From Neobacillus cucumis (GTDB lineage: Bacteria > Bacillota > Bacilli > Bacillales_B > DSM-18226), in NCBI RefSeq assembly GCF_023715505.1, contig NZ_JAMBOH010000004.1:310001-374000 (forward strand): a stretch of DNA of 64,000 nucleotides, written 5' to 3'. The notes below the pieces were generated by a model. That model was given only the letters and a program-made list of their open reading frames with translations, was not told the origin of the DNA and ran no database searches. Both the position numbers and the translations under genes were made by a program. Shown one piece after another: positions 1 to 9,032 of this stretch (position 1 is its first letter; each line of letters begins with the position of its first letter).

Positions 1-1414
1 TTTAAAAGCGGATCAGCTTCCAGATGGCAATGTACCGTTTGTGATTCCAAATGTAGAAGGTGGAAAGGGTTCTGCTGCTTGGGGCGATGCAGCCACGATT
101 ATTCCTTGGACTATGTATCAAACATACGGAGATAAACGATTACTGGCAGAGCAATATGACAGCATGAAGGCATGGGTAGAATATATCCGCAGGCAGGGCA
201 AAAACGAATATCTATGGAACACTGGTTTTCATTTTGGTGATTGGTTAGCCCTGGATGCGAAAGAAAATAGCTTTGTTGGCGCCACAGCAAGAGATTTTAT
301 TGCCACCGTCTTTTATGCCCAGTCAACTAGGATTCTAAGAGATGCGGCCAAGGTCCTTGGGAAATCAAATGAAGTGCAGGAATATAGTTTCTTATTGGAT
401 AAGATTATTGAACAATTTAATGATGAATTTGTTTCGCCATCAGGCAGACTGGTGTCTCCAACACAAACAGCCCATGTCATTGCTCTCATGTTTGATATGG
501 TGGACGGAAAAGCCAAAGAACGGACAGCCTATGAACTAAACCAATTACTCATTCAAAATGATTATCATTTGAATACAGGATTTGTCGGAACACCGTATAT
601 TAGTTTAGCTCTTTCAAAAGGCGGATATCACGAAACAGCCGTCAAATTATTAATGAAGGATGATTTTCCATCCTGGCTTTACCAAGTTAAAAAAGGAGCC
701 ACAACCGTTTGGGAACATTGGGACAGTATTAAGCAAGACGGTTCATTCTGGAGTGACCAAATGAATTCCTTCAATCATTATGCTTATGGTTCGATTGGAA
801 ATTGGATGTATAGAGTCGTAGCGGGGATTGATATGGATCCAGCTGTTCCAGCTTATAAGAAAATAAAAATCGAACCAAAATTCGCGGGAATTTCGTTTAC
901 TCAAGCAAAAGCTTCCTATGAATCCATGTATGGAAGGATTATATCAGCCTGGAAACTTACTAATGAAGTGGTAGAAATAGAGGTTGAAATTCCTGTGAAT
1001 ACAACCGCAGAGATCCTTTTACCTAAAGCAAGGCTTGCTGATGTCCTGGAAGGAAATAAACCATTGGTTTCAGGGGGTATTCATTCATATATGGAAACCA
1101 TAGAGGGTGTACGATTAACGGTTGGTTCTGGGTCTTATTATTTTAGGTATCGAAACGGGAGTGGATTGAGACCAAGCTTTACCGAAGATACACGAATTAT
1201 TGATTTCCTTGATTATAATGAGGCTGTTGCTATTTTAGAGAAATTTGCCCCTGGTATCACAAAACCACCTGCTATTTTTTCAACAAAAGCTAGAAGCTTG
1301 AAGGAATTGGCGGAATTACAAGAGGAGAATCTTAAAGTGGACAAGGTTGAAGCCATTATTGACGAGTTAAGAACTCTAAAATTGGAAACTGTTTTAGTAA
1401 AAGAAATAGATTAA
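1..1414 (+). CDS. alpha-L-rhamnosidase GH78, C-terminal part (5' truncated by window)
   Basis: The frame is open from base 2, so the gene starts before the window. About 470 residues remain and align by eye with the second half of the complete GH78 protein at 17511: the shared blocks include SAAWGDAATIIPW (SSAWGEAATVIPW in the other), TGFHFGDWLALD, GTPY, TTVWEHWDS and NHYAYGSIGNWMYR. These belong to the (alpha/alpha)6 barrel of bacterial rhamnosidases, followed by a beta-rich C-terminal domain. The family removes terminal alpha-L-rhamnose from plant glycosides and pectin fragments. The last 75 residues or so (about 1190-1411) form a helical tail not needed in GH78 enzymes; related tails occur in three other hydrolases of this window. 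A terminator follows directly, so this is the last gene of its transcript. The family assignment is firm; the substrate is inferred. Confidence 0.9.
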   Translation, partial: LKADQLPDGNVPFVIPNVEGGKGSAAWGDAATIIPWTMYQTYGDKRLLAEQYDSMKAWVEYIRRQGKNEYLWNTGFHFGDWLALDAKENSFVGATARDFIATVFYAQSTRILRDAAKVLGKSNEVQEYSFLLDKIIEQFNDEFVSPSGRLVSPTQTAHVIALMFDMVDGKAKERTAYELNQLLIQNDYHLNTGFVGTPYISLALSKGGYHETAVKLLMKDDFPSWLYQVKKGATTVWEHWDSIKQDGSFWSDQMNSFNHYAYGSIGNWMYRVVAGIDMDPAVPAYKKIKIEPKFAGISFTQAKASYESMYGRIISAWKLTNEVVEIEVEIPVNTTAEILLPKARLADVLEGNKPLVSGGIHSYMETIEGVRLTVGSGSYYFRYRNGSGLRPSFTEDTRIIDFLDYNEAVAILEKFAPGITKPPAIFSTKARSLKELAELQEENLKVDKVEAIIDELRTLKLETVLVKEID

Positions 1415-1445
1415 AGCCAATCACTTGTCGTGATTGGCTTTTTTG
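1414..1445 (+). terminator. Rho-independent terminator after GH78
   Basis: An 11 bp perfect stem (AAGCCAATCAC / GTGATTGGCTT) with a 5-base loop is followed by a run of T, starting at the stop codon of the GH78 gene. Confidence 0.9.
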
Positions 1446-1460
1446 GCGATTGTGGGGGGA

Positions 1461-1574
1461 TTTGTTAATATCTCCTGGAATTTGTTAATATGTTATCAAA
1501 TTTTGTTAGTATCTCCTGATTTTTGTTAATATCTCTTGGAATTTTGCTAATATCGTACAGAAATTTGTTAATAA
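1461..1574. repeat. degenerate ~20 bp tandem repeat array
   Basis: Six successive imperfect copies of a unit close to TTTGTTAATATCTCCTGGAA start near 1461, 1481, 1502, 1522, 1543 and 1563. The first half (TTTGTTAATAT) is best kept; the second half drifts. The array lies in the 429-base gap between the GH78 terminator and the DeoR gene and has no supported reading frame. The remainder of that gap (1575-1843) shows nothing further that I can identify apart from AT-rich sequence ahead of the DeoR start. Function unknown. Confidence 0.75.
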
Positions 1575-1843
1575 AGCGTTAAAGCGGTAAAGTGAAGTAT
1601 TCTTTAGATAATTTAGCTCATTTAAGTGGCGCTGTTTTTTAAATAAGTTGGCTTGATTGAGGATAGGCGTGTGTAGAGAGCCTGTCCTTTTTCGCTTGAA
1701 AAACAAAAAAATATTCGTTGGATCTTTCTTTTTGTATTATATGTGTTTGTTTTTCAAAAAAATATGTTATAGTTATAGTGAGAATAGGTAAAAAACAAAT
1801 ATAAAACAACATAAATAAAAATTGTTAGAAAGGGGCAGAACAA

Positions 1844-2605
1844 GTGCTGGTAGCAGAACGACAAAAAAAGATTGTGGAATTGGTGAATGAACGATTAAGC
1901 ATTCGGGTAACGGAACTAAGTAAAATTTTCTCCGTAACAGAGGAAACGATTCGCCGGGATCTAGAAAAGCTAGAAAAAGAAAATTTATTAATGCGCTCTC
2001 ATGGCGGTGCGGTTAGTATAGAAAAGGATCAAGGGGAAGTTTCTTATTTAGAAAGAGAAATCACAAATGCGGAACAAAAGAAAGCGATTGCTGCGGCTGC
2101 AGTCCGTTTAATTGAGCCAGGTGATCAAATTGTACTTGATGCAAGTACGACAGCATGGTATGTCGCAAAGGAACTGCCCGATATGCCTTTAACCGTTTTG
2201 ACAAATTCAATTAAAGTAGCGATTGAGCTTAGTAAAAAAGAACAAATCAAAGTGATTTCCACTGGCGGAACATTGCTGTCGCAATCTTTATCCTATGTCG
2301 GACCGCTAGCAGAACGATCACTTAGCATGTATCATGTAAATAAAGCGTTTCTTTCCTGTAAAGGGGTCCATTTAGAACGAGGATTAAGTGATTTTAATGA
2401 ATCACAAGCGTTATTAAAGAAGCAGATGAGGGAAATCGCCGATGAAACCATTTTAATGGTGGATTCTAGTAAATTTGGAACACGTGCTTTTTCACAGATC
2501 GTTCCAGTTACAAACATCGACTGCATTATTACAGATTCAAAAATAGATAAAGAAACTAAAAACGAACTGGAAGAAAAAAAGATAAAGTTATTAATTGTAG
2601 ACTAA
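1844..2605 (+). CDS. DeoR-family transcriptional regulator
   Basis: The 253-residue protein has the standard DeoR layout and length. An N-terminal winged helix-turn-helix (residues about 3-57) contains RQKKIVELVNE and VTEETIRRDLEKLE, followed by the typical SHGGAV linker. A C-terminal DeoRC sensor domain (about 75-235) has the sugar-phosphate-binding type motifs DAST, LTNSI, STGG and VDSSKFG. Such proteins usually repress sugar catabolic operons and release DNA when a phosphorylated sugar binds. The start is GTG, supported by an AAGGGG sequence 9 bases upstream. The gene is monocistronic: a hairpin terminator follows at once. Whether it controls the hydrolase genes on either side cannot be read from the sequence, as no operator was found. 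Family certain, target unknown. Confidence 0.92.
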   Translation: MLVAERQKKIVELVNERLSIRVTELSKIFSVTEETIRRDLEKLEKENLLMRSHGGAVSIEKDQGEVSYLEREITNAEQKKAIAAAAVRLIEPGDQIVLDASTTAWYVAKELPDMPLTVLTNSIKVAIELSKKEQIKVISTGGTLLSQSLSYVGPLAERSLSMYHVNKAFLSCKGVHLERGLSDFNESQALLKKQMREIADETILMVDSSKFGTRAFSQIVPVTNIDCIITDSKIDKETKNELEEKKIKLLIVD

Positions 2606-2632
2606 CAGGCCATAACTGGTCTGTTTTTTTAC
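2603..2632 (+). terminator. terminator after DeoR gene
   Basis: The stem CAGGCCA / TGGTCTG (one G-T pair) with a short loop is followed by seven T, right after the stop codon. Confidence 0.8.
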
Positions 2633-2696
2633 ACTTTACGATAGATAGATGTATACTAGAAAAAATAATTTGATTTAATCAAGATGGGTGACCGTT

Positions 2697-5201
2697 ATGA
2701 ATTTTACCTATGAAATCATCGAAATGAATAAAGAACTGCCCTTGCATATTTTTTTAAATAGTGTGGATTATGTAACAAATCATTGGCATGACAGCATCGA
2801 GATCATTTTTGTTCTAAAAGGAAAAGTGAGTGTGTCAGTGAATGATAAGCGTTTTGAGTTAAATGAAAAAGACGTATTCCTGATCAATGCAAACGACATT
2901 CATGCCATTGGACACCAAGAAGAGAACTTATTATTAACGATTCAACTGCCGATTCCTGACTTAAAAGAAAGTATAAAAGATGTCGACTCCTTTGTCTTCT
3001 CTTGTAAATCGTTTTTATATGATGAACAACACCAAGCAGAGTTTAATGAACTCCGCTCCTTGTTAGCGCAGATGATGTGGGTCATCAACAAAGAGGGCGA
3101 AGGATACGAATTACAAATAAAGTCCTTCTATTTTCAGCTAATCTATCTATTAATCAAAAATTTTAAAGAAGAGACAGAGAAGGAGAATAAACTTTCCAGC
3201 CAGAAACACATTGAACGATTACTAAGAATTACCTCCTATGTAAAGGACAATTTCAAGCAGCAGATTACGTTGAATGAATTATCGCAGATTGAGTTTTTGT
3301 CTGTGCATTACTTATCAAAGTTTATCCAAAAACATTTGGGGATGCCTTTTTCGAAATACGTCGATAGTATTCGGCTTGATCATGCTGTAAAAGATATTGT
3401 CTTTACCGATATTCCACTGACGCAGATTGCGCTTGATAATGGATTTTCAAGCGTAAAGGCCTTTAACCGGGCTTTTAAGGAATTTTACCATCAGACACCG
3501 AGTGAATACCGTCGTGCGATAGAGATGGAACCAAAGAAAACGGAGAGTAATAAGGTAACGCTTGCGAACTATGTGGAAATTGACAAAACACAGGCATTCC
3601 ACCAATTATTTGCCTTTTTGCCTAGTAATGAACAAGCATTAGTGGTCGAACATAAGGCCGTTCAAAAAAAGACGATTAAAATTAATATGGATGTAAAGGT
3701 ACGAAGGCTTACACATACTTGGAAGAATCTTATGACTGTTGGAAAGGCCAAAGAGTGTCTATACACCGATATACAAAACCAACTGAAGATGGTTAAGGGT
3801 GCGACGGATTTCAAATATCTCCGTTTTCATGGGATTTTTGACGATGAAATGATGGTTTATGGTGAAGATGAACAAGGAGTACCTGAATTTAATTTTCTCT
3901 ATACAGATAAGCTAATAGAATTTTTACGAAGTATTCAAGTTAAGCCGTTTGTCGAGTTAGGCTTTATGCCAAGGGAATTAGCAGATCGTATTGAATCCGT
4001 ATTTTTTAAAGAGAGTAATGTAAGTAAACCCAAGGACATAGAAAAATGGAATGATCTCTTAAAGGCGTTTATTGGACATTATGAGAATCTTTATGGGGAA
4101 GAAGAAATCTTACACTGGTATTTTGAAGTATGGAATGAACCTGATTTTTATGTGTTTTGGCGAGGAACCTTTGAAGATTATTGCACATTATATAAAAATA
4201 CGTACGATACGATCAAGGGAATCAATCCACTTTATAAAGTAGGCGGACCAAGTATTGTTTCGATTAAAAACAATGACTGGCTGCAGCAATTTTTAGATTT
4301 TTGCAGGAGAGAGAACTGTATCCCTGATTTTATCTCGTTCCACAATTATTCACATGATGAAATGGATGTAAATAAGAAAAAGAATCTAACTAATGAAGAT
4401 ACTATGGATTTTGGTTACATTTCAAGAGATGAAAGCTTCCTGAAAAACCGAATCGCTGATCTCAAACAGATATTGGCGGACAATAATTTAGAAGAAATTG
4501 AAATTCACCTATCTGAATGGAATTCTACTGCTTATCACCGTGATTTAACGAATGATACCAGCTTTAAAGCTGCCTATATCGTAAAAAATCTCTTGGAGAA
4601 TATGGATTCGATTCAAAGCTTTGGCTATTGGACGATAACGGATTTAATTGAGGAAAGAAGAGCGTCGACGATCGATTTTCATGGAGGTCTTGGGTTAATC
4701 ACCAATCGGAATATTCCAAAACCAGCTTTTTTTGCGTATCAGCTGCTGGGTAAATTGGGGAATCAACTTATTTCTCAAGGAGATGGCTATTTCCTTACAA
4801 AAAATTCTAATGGCTATCAACTTCTTTTATATCACTATTGCCATTATGACCGGCTGTATTGTATGAACCAGCATGCAAACATCGATTTAGAAAATAGATA
4901 CAATGTGTTTCTTAATCAGAATCCAATTGAAATGAAATTCATCTTGAACGAATTGAAAAAAGGAACATACAAAGTAAAGCAATACCAATTAAACAGAGAT
5001 AATGGAAGTTCATTTGATAAGTGGGTTGAGATGGGTGCACCTCAAAACATGAGTACGGAAGAAATTAGTTATTTGAAAAATTCTAGTGTACCTAGACTTC
5101 AAATAAGTGATGTCCGTATTGAAGAAAATTATATTTTAACAGCCAATCTTGAACCCCATGAAGTTCAATTATATGAAATTATTCCACAAAAAACACTATA
5201 G
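2697..5201 (+). CDS. AraC-type regulator fused to a GH39-like glycosidase domain
   Basis: The 834-residue protein carries two modules rarely joined. Residues 1-100 are a cupin-like sensor (HWHDSIEIIFVLKGKV, then ANDIHAI). Residues about 177-274 are an AraC double helix-turn-helix (TLNELSQIEFLSVHYLSKF ... IALDNGFSSVKAFNRAFKEF). Residues about 330-800 resemble GH39 beta-xylosidases: the acid/base Glu lies in WNEPD (E481) and a candidate nucleophile Glu in HLSEWN (E607). Both catalytic residues are kept, so the domain may be active or may serve as a sugar sensor. No signal peptide is present. I take ATG 2697 rather than GTG 2688 because GGTGA sits 5 bases before it. It precedes the MFS gene, with a terminator between them; regulation of that transporter is a natural guess. 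The fusion is read directly; its role is inference. Confidence 0.88.
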   Translation: MNFTYEIIEMNKELPLHIFLNSVDYVTNHWHDSIEIIFVLKGKVSVSVNDKRFELNEKDVFLINANDIHAIGHQEENLLLTIQLPIPDLKESIKDVDSFVFSCKSFLYDEQHQAEFNELRSLLAQMMWVINKEGEGYELQIKSFYFQLIYLLIKNFKEETEKENKLSSQKHIERLLRITSYVKDNFKQQITLNELSQIEFLSVHYLSKFIQKHLGMPFSKYVDSIRLDHAVKDIVFTDIPLTQIALDNGFSSVKAFNRAFKEFYHQTPSEYRRAIEMEPKKTESNKVTLANYVEIDKTQAFHQLFAFLPSNEQALVVEHKAVQKKTIKINMDVKVRRLTHTWKNLMTVGKAKECLYTDIQNQLKMVKGATDFKYLRFHGIFDDEMMVYGEDEQGVPEFNFLYTDKLIEFLRSIQVKPFVELGFMPRELADRIESVFFKESNVSKPKDIEKWNDLLKAFIGHYENLYGEEEILHWYFEVWNEPDFYVFWRGTFEDYCTLYKNTYDTIKGINPLYKVGGPSIVSIKNNDWLQQFLDFCRRENCIPDFISFHNYSHDEMDVNKKKNLTNEDTMDFGYISRDESFLKNRIADLKQILADNNLEEIEIHLSEWNSTAYHRDLTNDTSFKAAYIVKNLLENMDSIQSFGYWTITDLIEERRASTIDFHGGLGLITNRNIPKPAFFAYQLLGKLGNQLISQGDGYFLTKNSNGYQLLLYHYCHYDRLYCMNQHANIDLENRYNVFLNQNPIEMKFILNELKKGTYKVKQYQLNRDNGSSFDKWVEMGAPQNMSTEEISYLKNSSVPRLQISDVRIEENYILTANLEPHEVQLYEIIPQKTL

Positions 5202-5243
5202 GCAGGATTCAACCCGGTTAGAGTAAGTTTGAATACAAGTTGA

Positions 5244-5269
5244 GGCAGGAACCAACCTGCCATTTTTTG
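5244..5269 (+). terminator. terminator after AraC-GH39 gene
   Basis: A six-base GC-rich stem GGCAGG / CCTGCC with loop AACCAA is followed by ATTTTTT. Confidence 0.85.
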
Positions 5270-5345
5270 TTGCGGTAAATTAGTACAAAGGAACCATAAT
5301 GACCAGAAATGACAATTTACGTACCTGCTTTGAACAAATAACGGA

Positions 5346-5398
5346 TAGTGTAAAGGTTTTCATATCTCTATAATGAAGTACATAAGGAAGCGTTTCCA
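5346..5398 (+). promoter_or_regulatory. MFS gene promoter with cre-like site
   Basis: A perfect -10 TATAAT (5369-5374) has only a weak -35 (TAGTGT, 17 bp upstream), which suggests activator dependence. A cre-like palindrome AGGAAGCGTTTCCA lies at 5385-5398, just past the expected transcription start, where CcpA would block. Upstream, GTAAATT / AATTTAC (about 5275 and 5314) form an inverted repeat that may bind a regulator. The promoter is predicted, not proven. Confidence 0.6.
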
Positions 5399-5477
5399 GT
5401 AAGAAGGATTCATAGGGAATAATAAAAAGTAGTTTTTTAAGGTGAAATAAAGCGTTTTAAAATAAGGAGGCTATAAA

Positions 5478-6770
5478 ATGGAGAATACGGTAATGAATAA
5501 GACACCTTTTGGAAGATTGATCGTCGCATCAATCCTTGGAGTTGGAACTGCAATAGCACCGTTAGTATTATTAGCGTTTGGACTAATTCAATTTATTATT
5601 ATAAAAATTGTTGGGCCGGAACATTCAACAGCTGTGTATGGTACAGCATCTGGGATTACAGGTATTGCAGTTGTTATTTTTGGACTATTCAGTGGGATCA
5701 TTGCAGATAAAACTCGTGTAAAGATGGGTAGAAGGCGATTCTGGATTATTGGTGGAAGTATCGGCGGAGCCGTTTGTATGTTAGCTCTAGCTTATTCTAC
5801 CTCGATCCCAATGATGGTCATTTCCTGGTGCTTGGCACAATTCTTTTATGGAATGGTATCACTCTCTTGTTATGCGATTGTTCCAGAACAAGTAGAACAA
5901 GAAAAGTTTGGTCGAATTTCGGGCATTATCGGTGCTGCAGCACCTGCTTTCGTAATGACTGGACAAATGTTAATGGGGGTCTTTGCTAAGTCTACCCAAA
6001 GTGAAAAAATGATTACTATGATTATTGTTCAATTAATTGGTGGGTTCCTAGCTGCTCTTCTCATTAAAGATAATTATTTTGCCGGAACAGCAACAAAAGC
6101 TGATAAGAAGTCGTTTGGAATTCGTGTTTTTTATCCAAGTTTTAAAAAGCATCCTTCCTATACATGGGCATTATTAACGAAGCTATTTATTTATTTTACA
6201 AATGCCGGAATGAATATGTTAACGCTTTTCTATATCGCAAGATTTCACTTGGGTGAAACAAAGATTTTTCAATTAATGGGACTTACTGCTCCAGCTATCG
6301 GGGTAATGGTTGCAGCTGGAATACTTGGTGGCTTTTTATCCGATAAGGTGAAAAAACAAAAGCCTTTTGTTATCGGTGCAGCCCTTTTAACAGGAGTTTG
6401 TCTCATCACATTTGCCTTCTCATCGAATCTCACTTGGGTTATCGTAGGGAACTTTATCTTTAACTTTGGGTTTGGATTATACGGTGCGGTAGACAATGCC
6501 CTTGTAAACCGAATTCTCCCAAACAAAGAGAATGCTGCAAAAGACATCTCGATTATGAATACGACAACAAATCTAGCATCAACACTAGTAAATTTCGCAG
6601 CACCTGCTTTAATTGCTTTAGGCGTAAGCCTATTTGGCGGAGATGGATATACTTTCTTCTTCTTAGTATTAGCGGCTTTCTCCATTCTTTCAGCAGTGTT
6701 TGTTCTTCCGATTCCGGAAATGGGATCCAAGTTGAAGGTCAATAATGATCTTAACGAAAAAGCAGTTTAA
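5478..6770 (+). CDS. MFS sugar/glycoside transporter
   Basis: The 430-residue membrane protein has about 12 hydrophobic segments. Between segments 2 and 3 it has the signature GIIADKTRVKMGRRRFWI, the loop typical of major facilitator and GPH-like sugar porters (D-R/K-x-GRR). It starts at ATG behind AAGGAGG. The gene stands alone between an AraC-GH39 regulator and an esterase/acetylxylan-esterase-like gene, so its cargo is likely a xylose-containing oligosaccharide or glycoside taken up with a cation. This is inferred from neighbours; the sequence itself does not fix the substrate. A cre-like site in the promoter suggests glucose repression. Confidence 0.85.
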   Translation: MENTVMNKTPFGRLIVASILGVGTAIAPLVLLAFGLIQFIIIKIVGPEHSTAVYGTASGITGIAVVIFGLFSGIIADKTRVKMGRRRFWIIGGSIGGAVCMLALAYSTSIPMMVISWCLAQFFYGMVSLSCYAIVPEQVEQEKFGRISGIIGAAAPAFVMTGQMLMGVFAKSTQSEKMITMIIVQLIGGFLAALLIKDNYFAGTATKADKKSFGIRVFYPSFKKHPSYTWALLTKLFIYFTNAGMNMLTLFYIARFHLGETKIFQLMGLTAPAIGVMVAAGILGGFLSDKVKKQKPFVIGAALLTGVCLITFAFSSNLTWVIVGNFIFNFGFGLYGAVDNALVNRILPNKENAAKDISIMNTTTNLASTLVNFAAPALIALGVSLFGGDGYTFFFLVLAAFSILSAVFVLPIPEMGSKLKVNNDLNEKAV

Positions 6771-6878
6771 TCAAATATTGAAAAATAGGGGTGAACTATA
6801 CTTAGATTCACCTCTATTGTTGTATAAGTTAAAGTATAATAGAAAATATAGGAAATTTATCAAGGGAGAGAAGTTTAA

Positions 6879-7784
6879 ATGCTAATTGAAAAAATCCAAG
6901 TTTGGGATGATAGTGAAACAGTAACCTTACATACTTATATTCTTAATAACTCGATGGAATTTCAAAAGGACCAGTTGCGCCCTGCGGTCATAATTTGCCC
7001 AGGCGGTGGATATCTAGGGACCTCGGATCGTGAGGCTGAACCGGTGGCTATGCGTTTTGCTTCTCTCGGATATCATACGTTTGTTCTTCGCTATACGACC
7101 TATTTTAAGAAGAAGGTTCAAGATTTCAATAACCTCCCTGCTCCTAATGAGAAATCTGCTTATCCACAGCCATTGTTTGATTTAGCCAAGGCAATGCTAA
7201 TTATCCGCGAAAGTGCATCAAAGTGGTTAGTGGATACAGATAAAATTGCTGTATGTGGTTTTTCGGCAGGAGCTCATTTGTCAGCCAGTCTTGGTGTTCA
7301 CTGGAATAGCAGCTTATTAAATGAAAAGTTTAATGTTGATCATGAAGTGTTTAAGCCTAATGCAGTAATTCTTGGATACCCGTTAGTAGATTACCAGATA
7401 ATGAAGGAGAAAGTAGACACAGAAGCTAATGAGTTTATTAAAGGGTTCTGGGAGATTTCGGGCAAAGCTGTATTTGGTAAGCCTAATCCTAGTGATGAAC
7501 AACTTTTAGAAGCTAGTCCAGTAAACTATGTATCATCGCAAACACCGCCGACATTCCTCTGGCACACTGCTGATGACGATCTTGTTTATGCGGAGAACTC
7601 TTTAAGATTTGCGACCATGTTGGCAAAGAATAAAGTACCATATGAACTGCATGTTTTTGAGAGTGGTGTCCATGGCTTATCCCTATGTGATGAGACGACT
7701 GCAGGCGATGCAAGTCATATAAACCCAGAATGCAAGGTTTGGTTTGATTTAGCTAATAGTTGGTTGAAAAAACATTTTAAATAG
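6879..7784 (+). CDS. alpha/beta hydrolase, acetyl-xylan-esterase-like
   Basis: The 301-residue cytoplasmic protein belongs to the BD-FAE/esterase group of alpha/beta hydrolases. The oxyanion region is ICPGGGYLGTSDREAEP, the nucleophile elbow is GFSAGAH (Ser129), the acidic residue probably lies in HTADDDLVY, and the His is in SGVHGLSL. Members deacetylate xylo-oligosaccharides or similar sugars. ATG 6879 follows AGGGAGAG. It lies 108 bases after the MFS gene in the same direction and may be co-transcribed, since no clear terminator was seen between them. A bidirectional hairpin ends it. Catalytic family is sound; acetyl-sugar specificity is inferred from context. Confidence 0.85.
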   Translation: MLIEKIQVWDDSETVTLHTYILNNSMEFQKDQLRPAVIICPGGGYLGTSDREAEPVAMRFASLGYHTFVLRYTTYFKKKVQDFNNLPAPNEKSAYPQPLFDLAKAMLIIRESASKWLVDTDKIAVCGFSAGAHLSASLGVHWNSSLLNEKFNVDHEVFKPNAVILGYPLVDYQIMKEKVDTEANEFIKGFWEISGKAVFGKPNPSDEQLLEASPVNYVSSQTPPTFLWHTADDDLVYAENSLRFATMLAKNKVPYELHVFESGVHGLSLCDETTAGDASHINPECKVWFDLANSWLKKHFK

Positions 7785-7795
7785 AATACCAAATG

Positions 7796-7823
7796 AAAAC
7801 CATCCTTCAAGGGATGGTTTTTG
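7796..7823. terminator. bidirectional terminator between convergent genes
   Basis: A ten-base stem AAAACCATCC / GGATGGTTTT with loop TTCAAG sits between the stop of the esterase (+) and the stop of the AraC gene (-). T-runs flank it on both strands. Confidence 0.88.
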
Positions 7824-8804
7824 TCATTGTTTATGCTTTTCCTTATAGATAGAGGGGGTCTCCTTAAACAGTTCTTTAAACTTTTTATAAAAGAAGGTAA
7901 CGCTGGAATATCCTACTTCTTGAGCGATTTCAGGTATTGGTAAATCAGTATTAGACAAATACAAGGCAGCCTGGTTCAGCCGTTGCATCTGAAGGAGTTC
8001 TTTAAATGATTTCCCAGTACCTTTTTTTAGCAATGTAGACAGATAACTTGGATTAAAGCCAAAGGTCTGCCCCATTCTAACTAGTGAACAGTCCCGGTAA
8101 TTGTCTTCGATATATTTCAAAAAGTCTATTAATGAATTATTCTCCACTTCAGCATCATAACTTGTCTGGTAATGATTGTAACGGATTAAGGTAGAAAATA
8201 AAACAATCAAATAAGAGTCAATGATTTCTGAAGAACAAAAGTCACGATTAAAAAATTCACACATAATATTCTCCATGATTTCCGTTACCTTGTTTCCTTC
8301 TGGTCTAAAAATCAAGTATTGATTTAGCTTCCTATGACTCACGAGTGATTCGATCATGAACTGGGGGATAATGCTTTTCTGTGACAATCTTCTTAGAAAG
8401 CTCGGTGAAAGATAGTCCTGCTTCAGTATAATATTAATAACAATATCTTCTTTAGTAATTGCAGCTACGCTATGAGGTACTTCTTTATTAATTAAAATAA
8501 GTTCCCCTTTGTGCAAATTAACCTTTTTTCCTTTTATTAAGACGGTACATTTCCCTCGATAGACAAACATCAACTCAATGTAATCATGCATGTGAAGAGG
8601 AATAACCGAGCCATATGGTTGCTGGGAAATGGATATGTTCTCATCAATGGGTGTATCGTTTATATCAAATGCTCTATTAAATAGATAAACAGGTTCTTCA
8701 TTTACCATTACAGTAAGAGGATAATACTCCTTTAAAACTCTTTCTTTATCAATTGGCCCTATATGATAGGCGTCTAAGTATCCTTCAAGATCTAGTCGGT
8801 CCAT
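7824..8804 (-). CDS. AraC-family transcriptional regulator
   Basis: The 326-residue protein has an N-terminal cupin sensor (about 60-140, with IPLHMHDYIELMFVYRG and ILINKEVPHSV) and a C-terminal AraC helix-turn-helix pair (about 225-322, with FGFNPSYLSTLLKK and IAQEVGYSSVTFFYKKFKE). This is the usual design of activators of sugar operons in Firmicutes. It is transcribed divergently from GH1-GH43, and the 228-base intergenic region holds the TTTGATTCGAGCAA-like box that recurs twice elsewhere in the window. It is therefore the best candidate to bind that box. Family certain; target inferred from position. Confidence 0.92.
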   Translation of the reverse strand: MDRLDLEGYLDAYHIGPIDKERVLKEYYPLTVMVNEEPVYLFNRAFDINDTPIDENISISQQPYGSVIPLHMHDYIELMFVYRGKCTVLIKGKKVNLHKGELILINKEVPHSVAAITKEDIVINIILKQDYLSPSFLRRLSQKSIIPQFMIESLVSHRKLNQYLIFRPEGNKVTEIMENIMCEFFNRDFCSSEIIDSYLIVLFSTLIRYNHYQTSYDAEVENNSLIDFLKYIEDNYRDCSLVRMGQTFGFNPSYLSTLLKKGTGKSFKELLQMQRLNQAALYLSNTDLPIPEIAQEVGYSSVTFFYKKFKELFKETPSIYKEKHKQ

Positions 8805-8921
8805 ATCTGCTCCCTATGAATAATGATTTGAGTAATCGATTTCTTAATTTTATTATAAATAAATTCTAACAATAAGTACAAAAAGTCAATAATACAAGTT
8901 TCTACTTTATAAATTAATATC

Positions 8922-8985
8922 TATGATTCGAGCAATTACTAGCTAGTCTTTTAACATTATATCTTTTGTAGTGGATTGCTATTAT
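8922..8985 (+). promoter_or_regulatory. GH1-GH43 promoter with recurring TGATTCGAGCAA box
   Basis: TATGATTCGAGCAATTA starts at 8922. A -10 candidate TATTAT is at 8980-8985, 58 bp downstream of the box start. Near-copies of the box stand at 13178 and 17372, with -10 candidates at offsets 55 and 58. No good -35 is present, in line with an activated promoter. Confidence 0.55.
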
Positions 8986-9032
8986 TACTTTATTAGGAAT
9001 GATTTTTCAATGAGTTCAGGAGGTAAATTACT

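Noticed and set aside
6269..6742. 157-codon open frame on the minus strand
   Set aside because: It is antisense to the MFS transporter gene; the composition mirrors hydrophobic codons of that gene.
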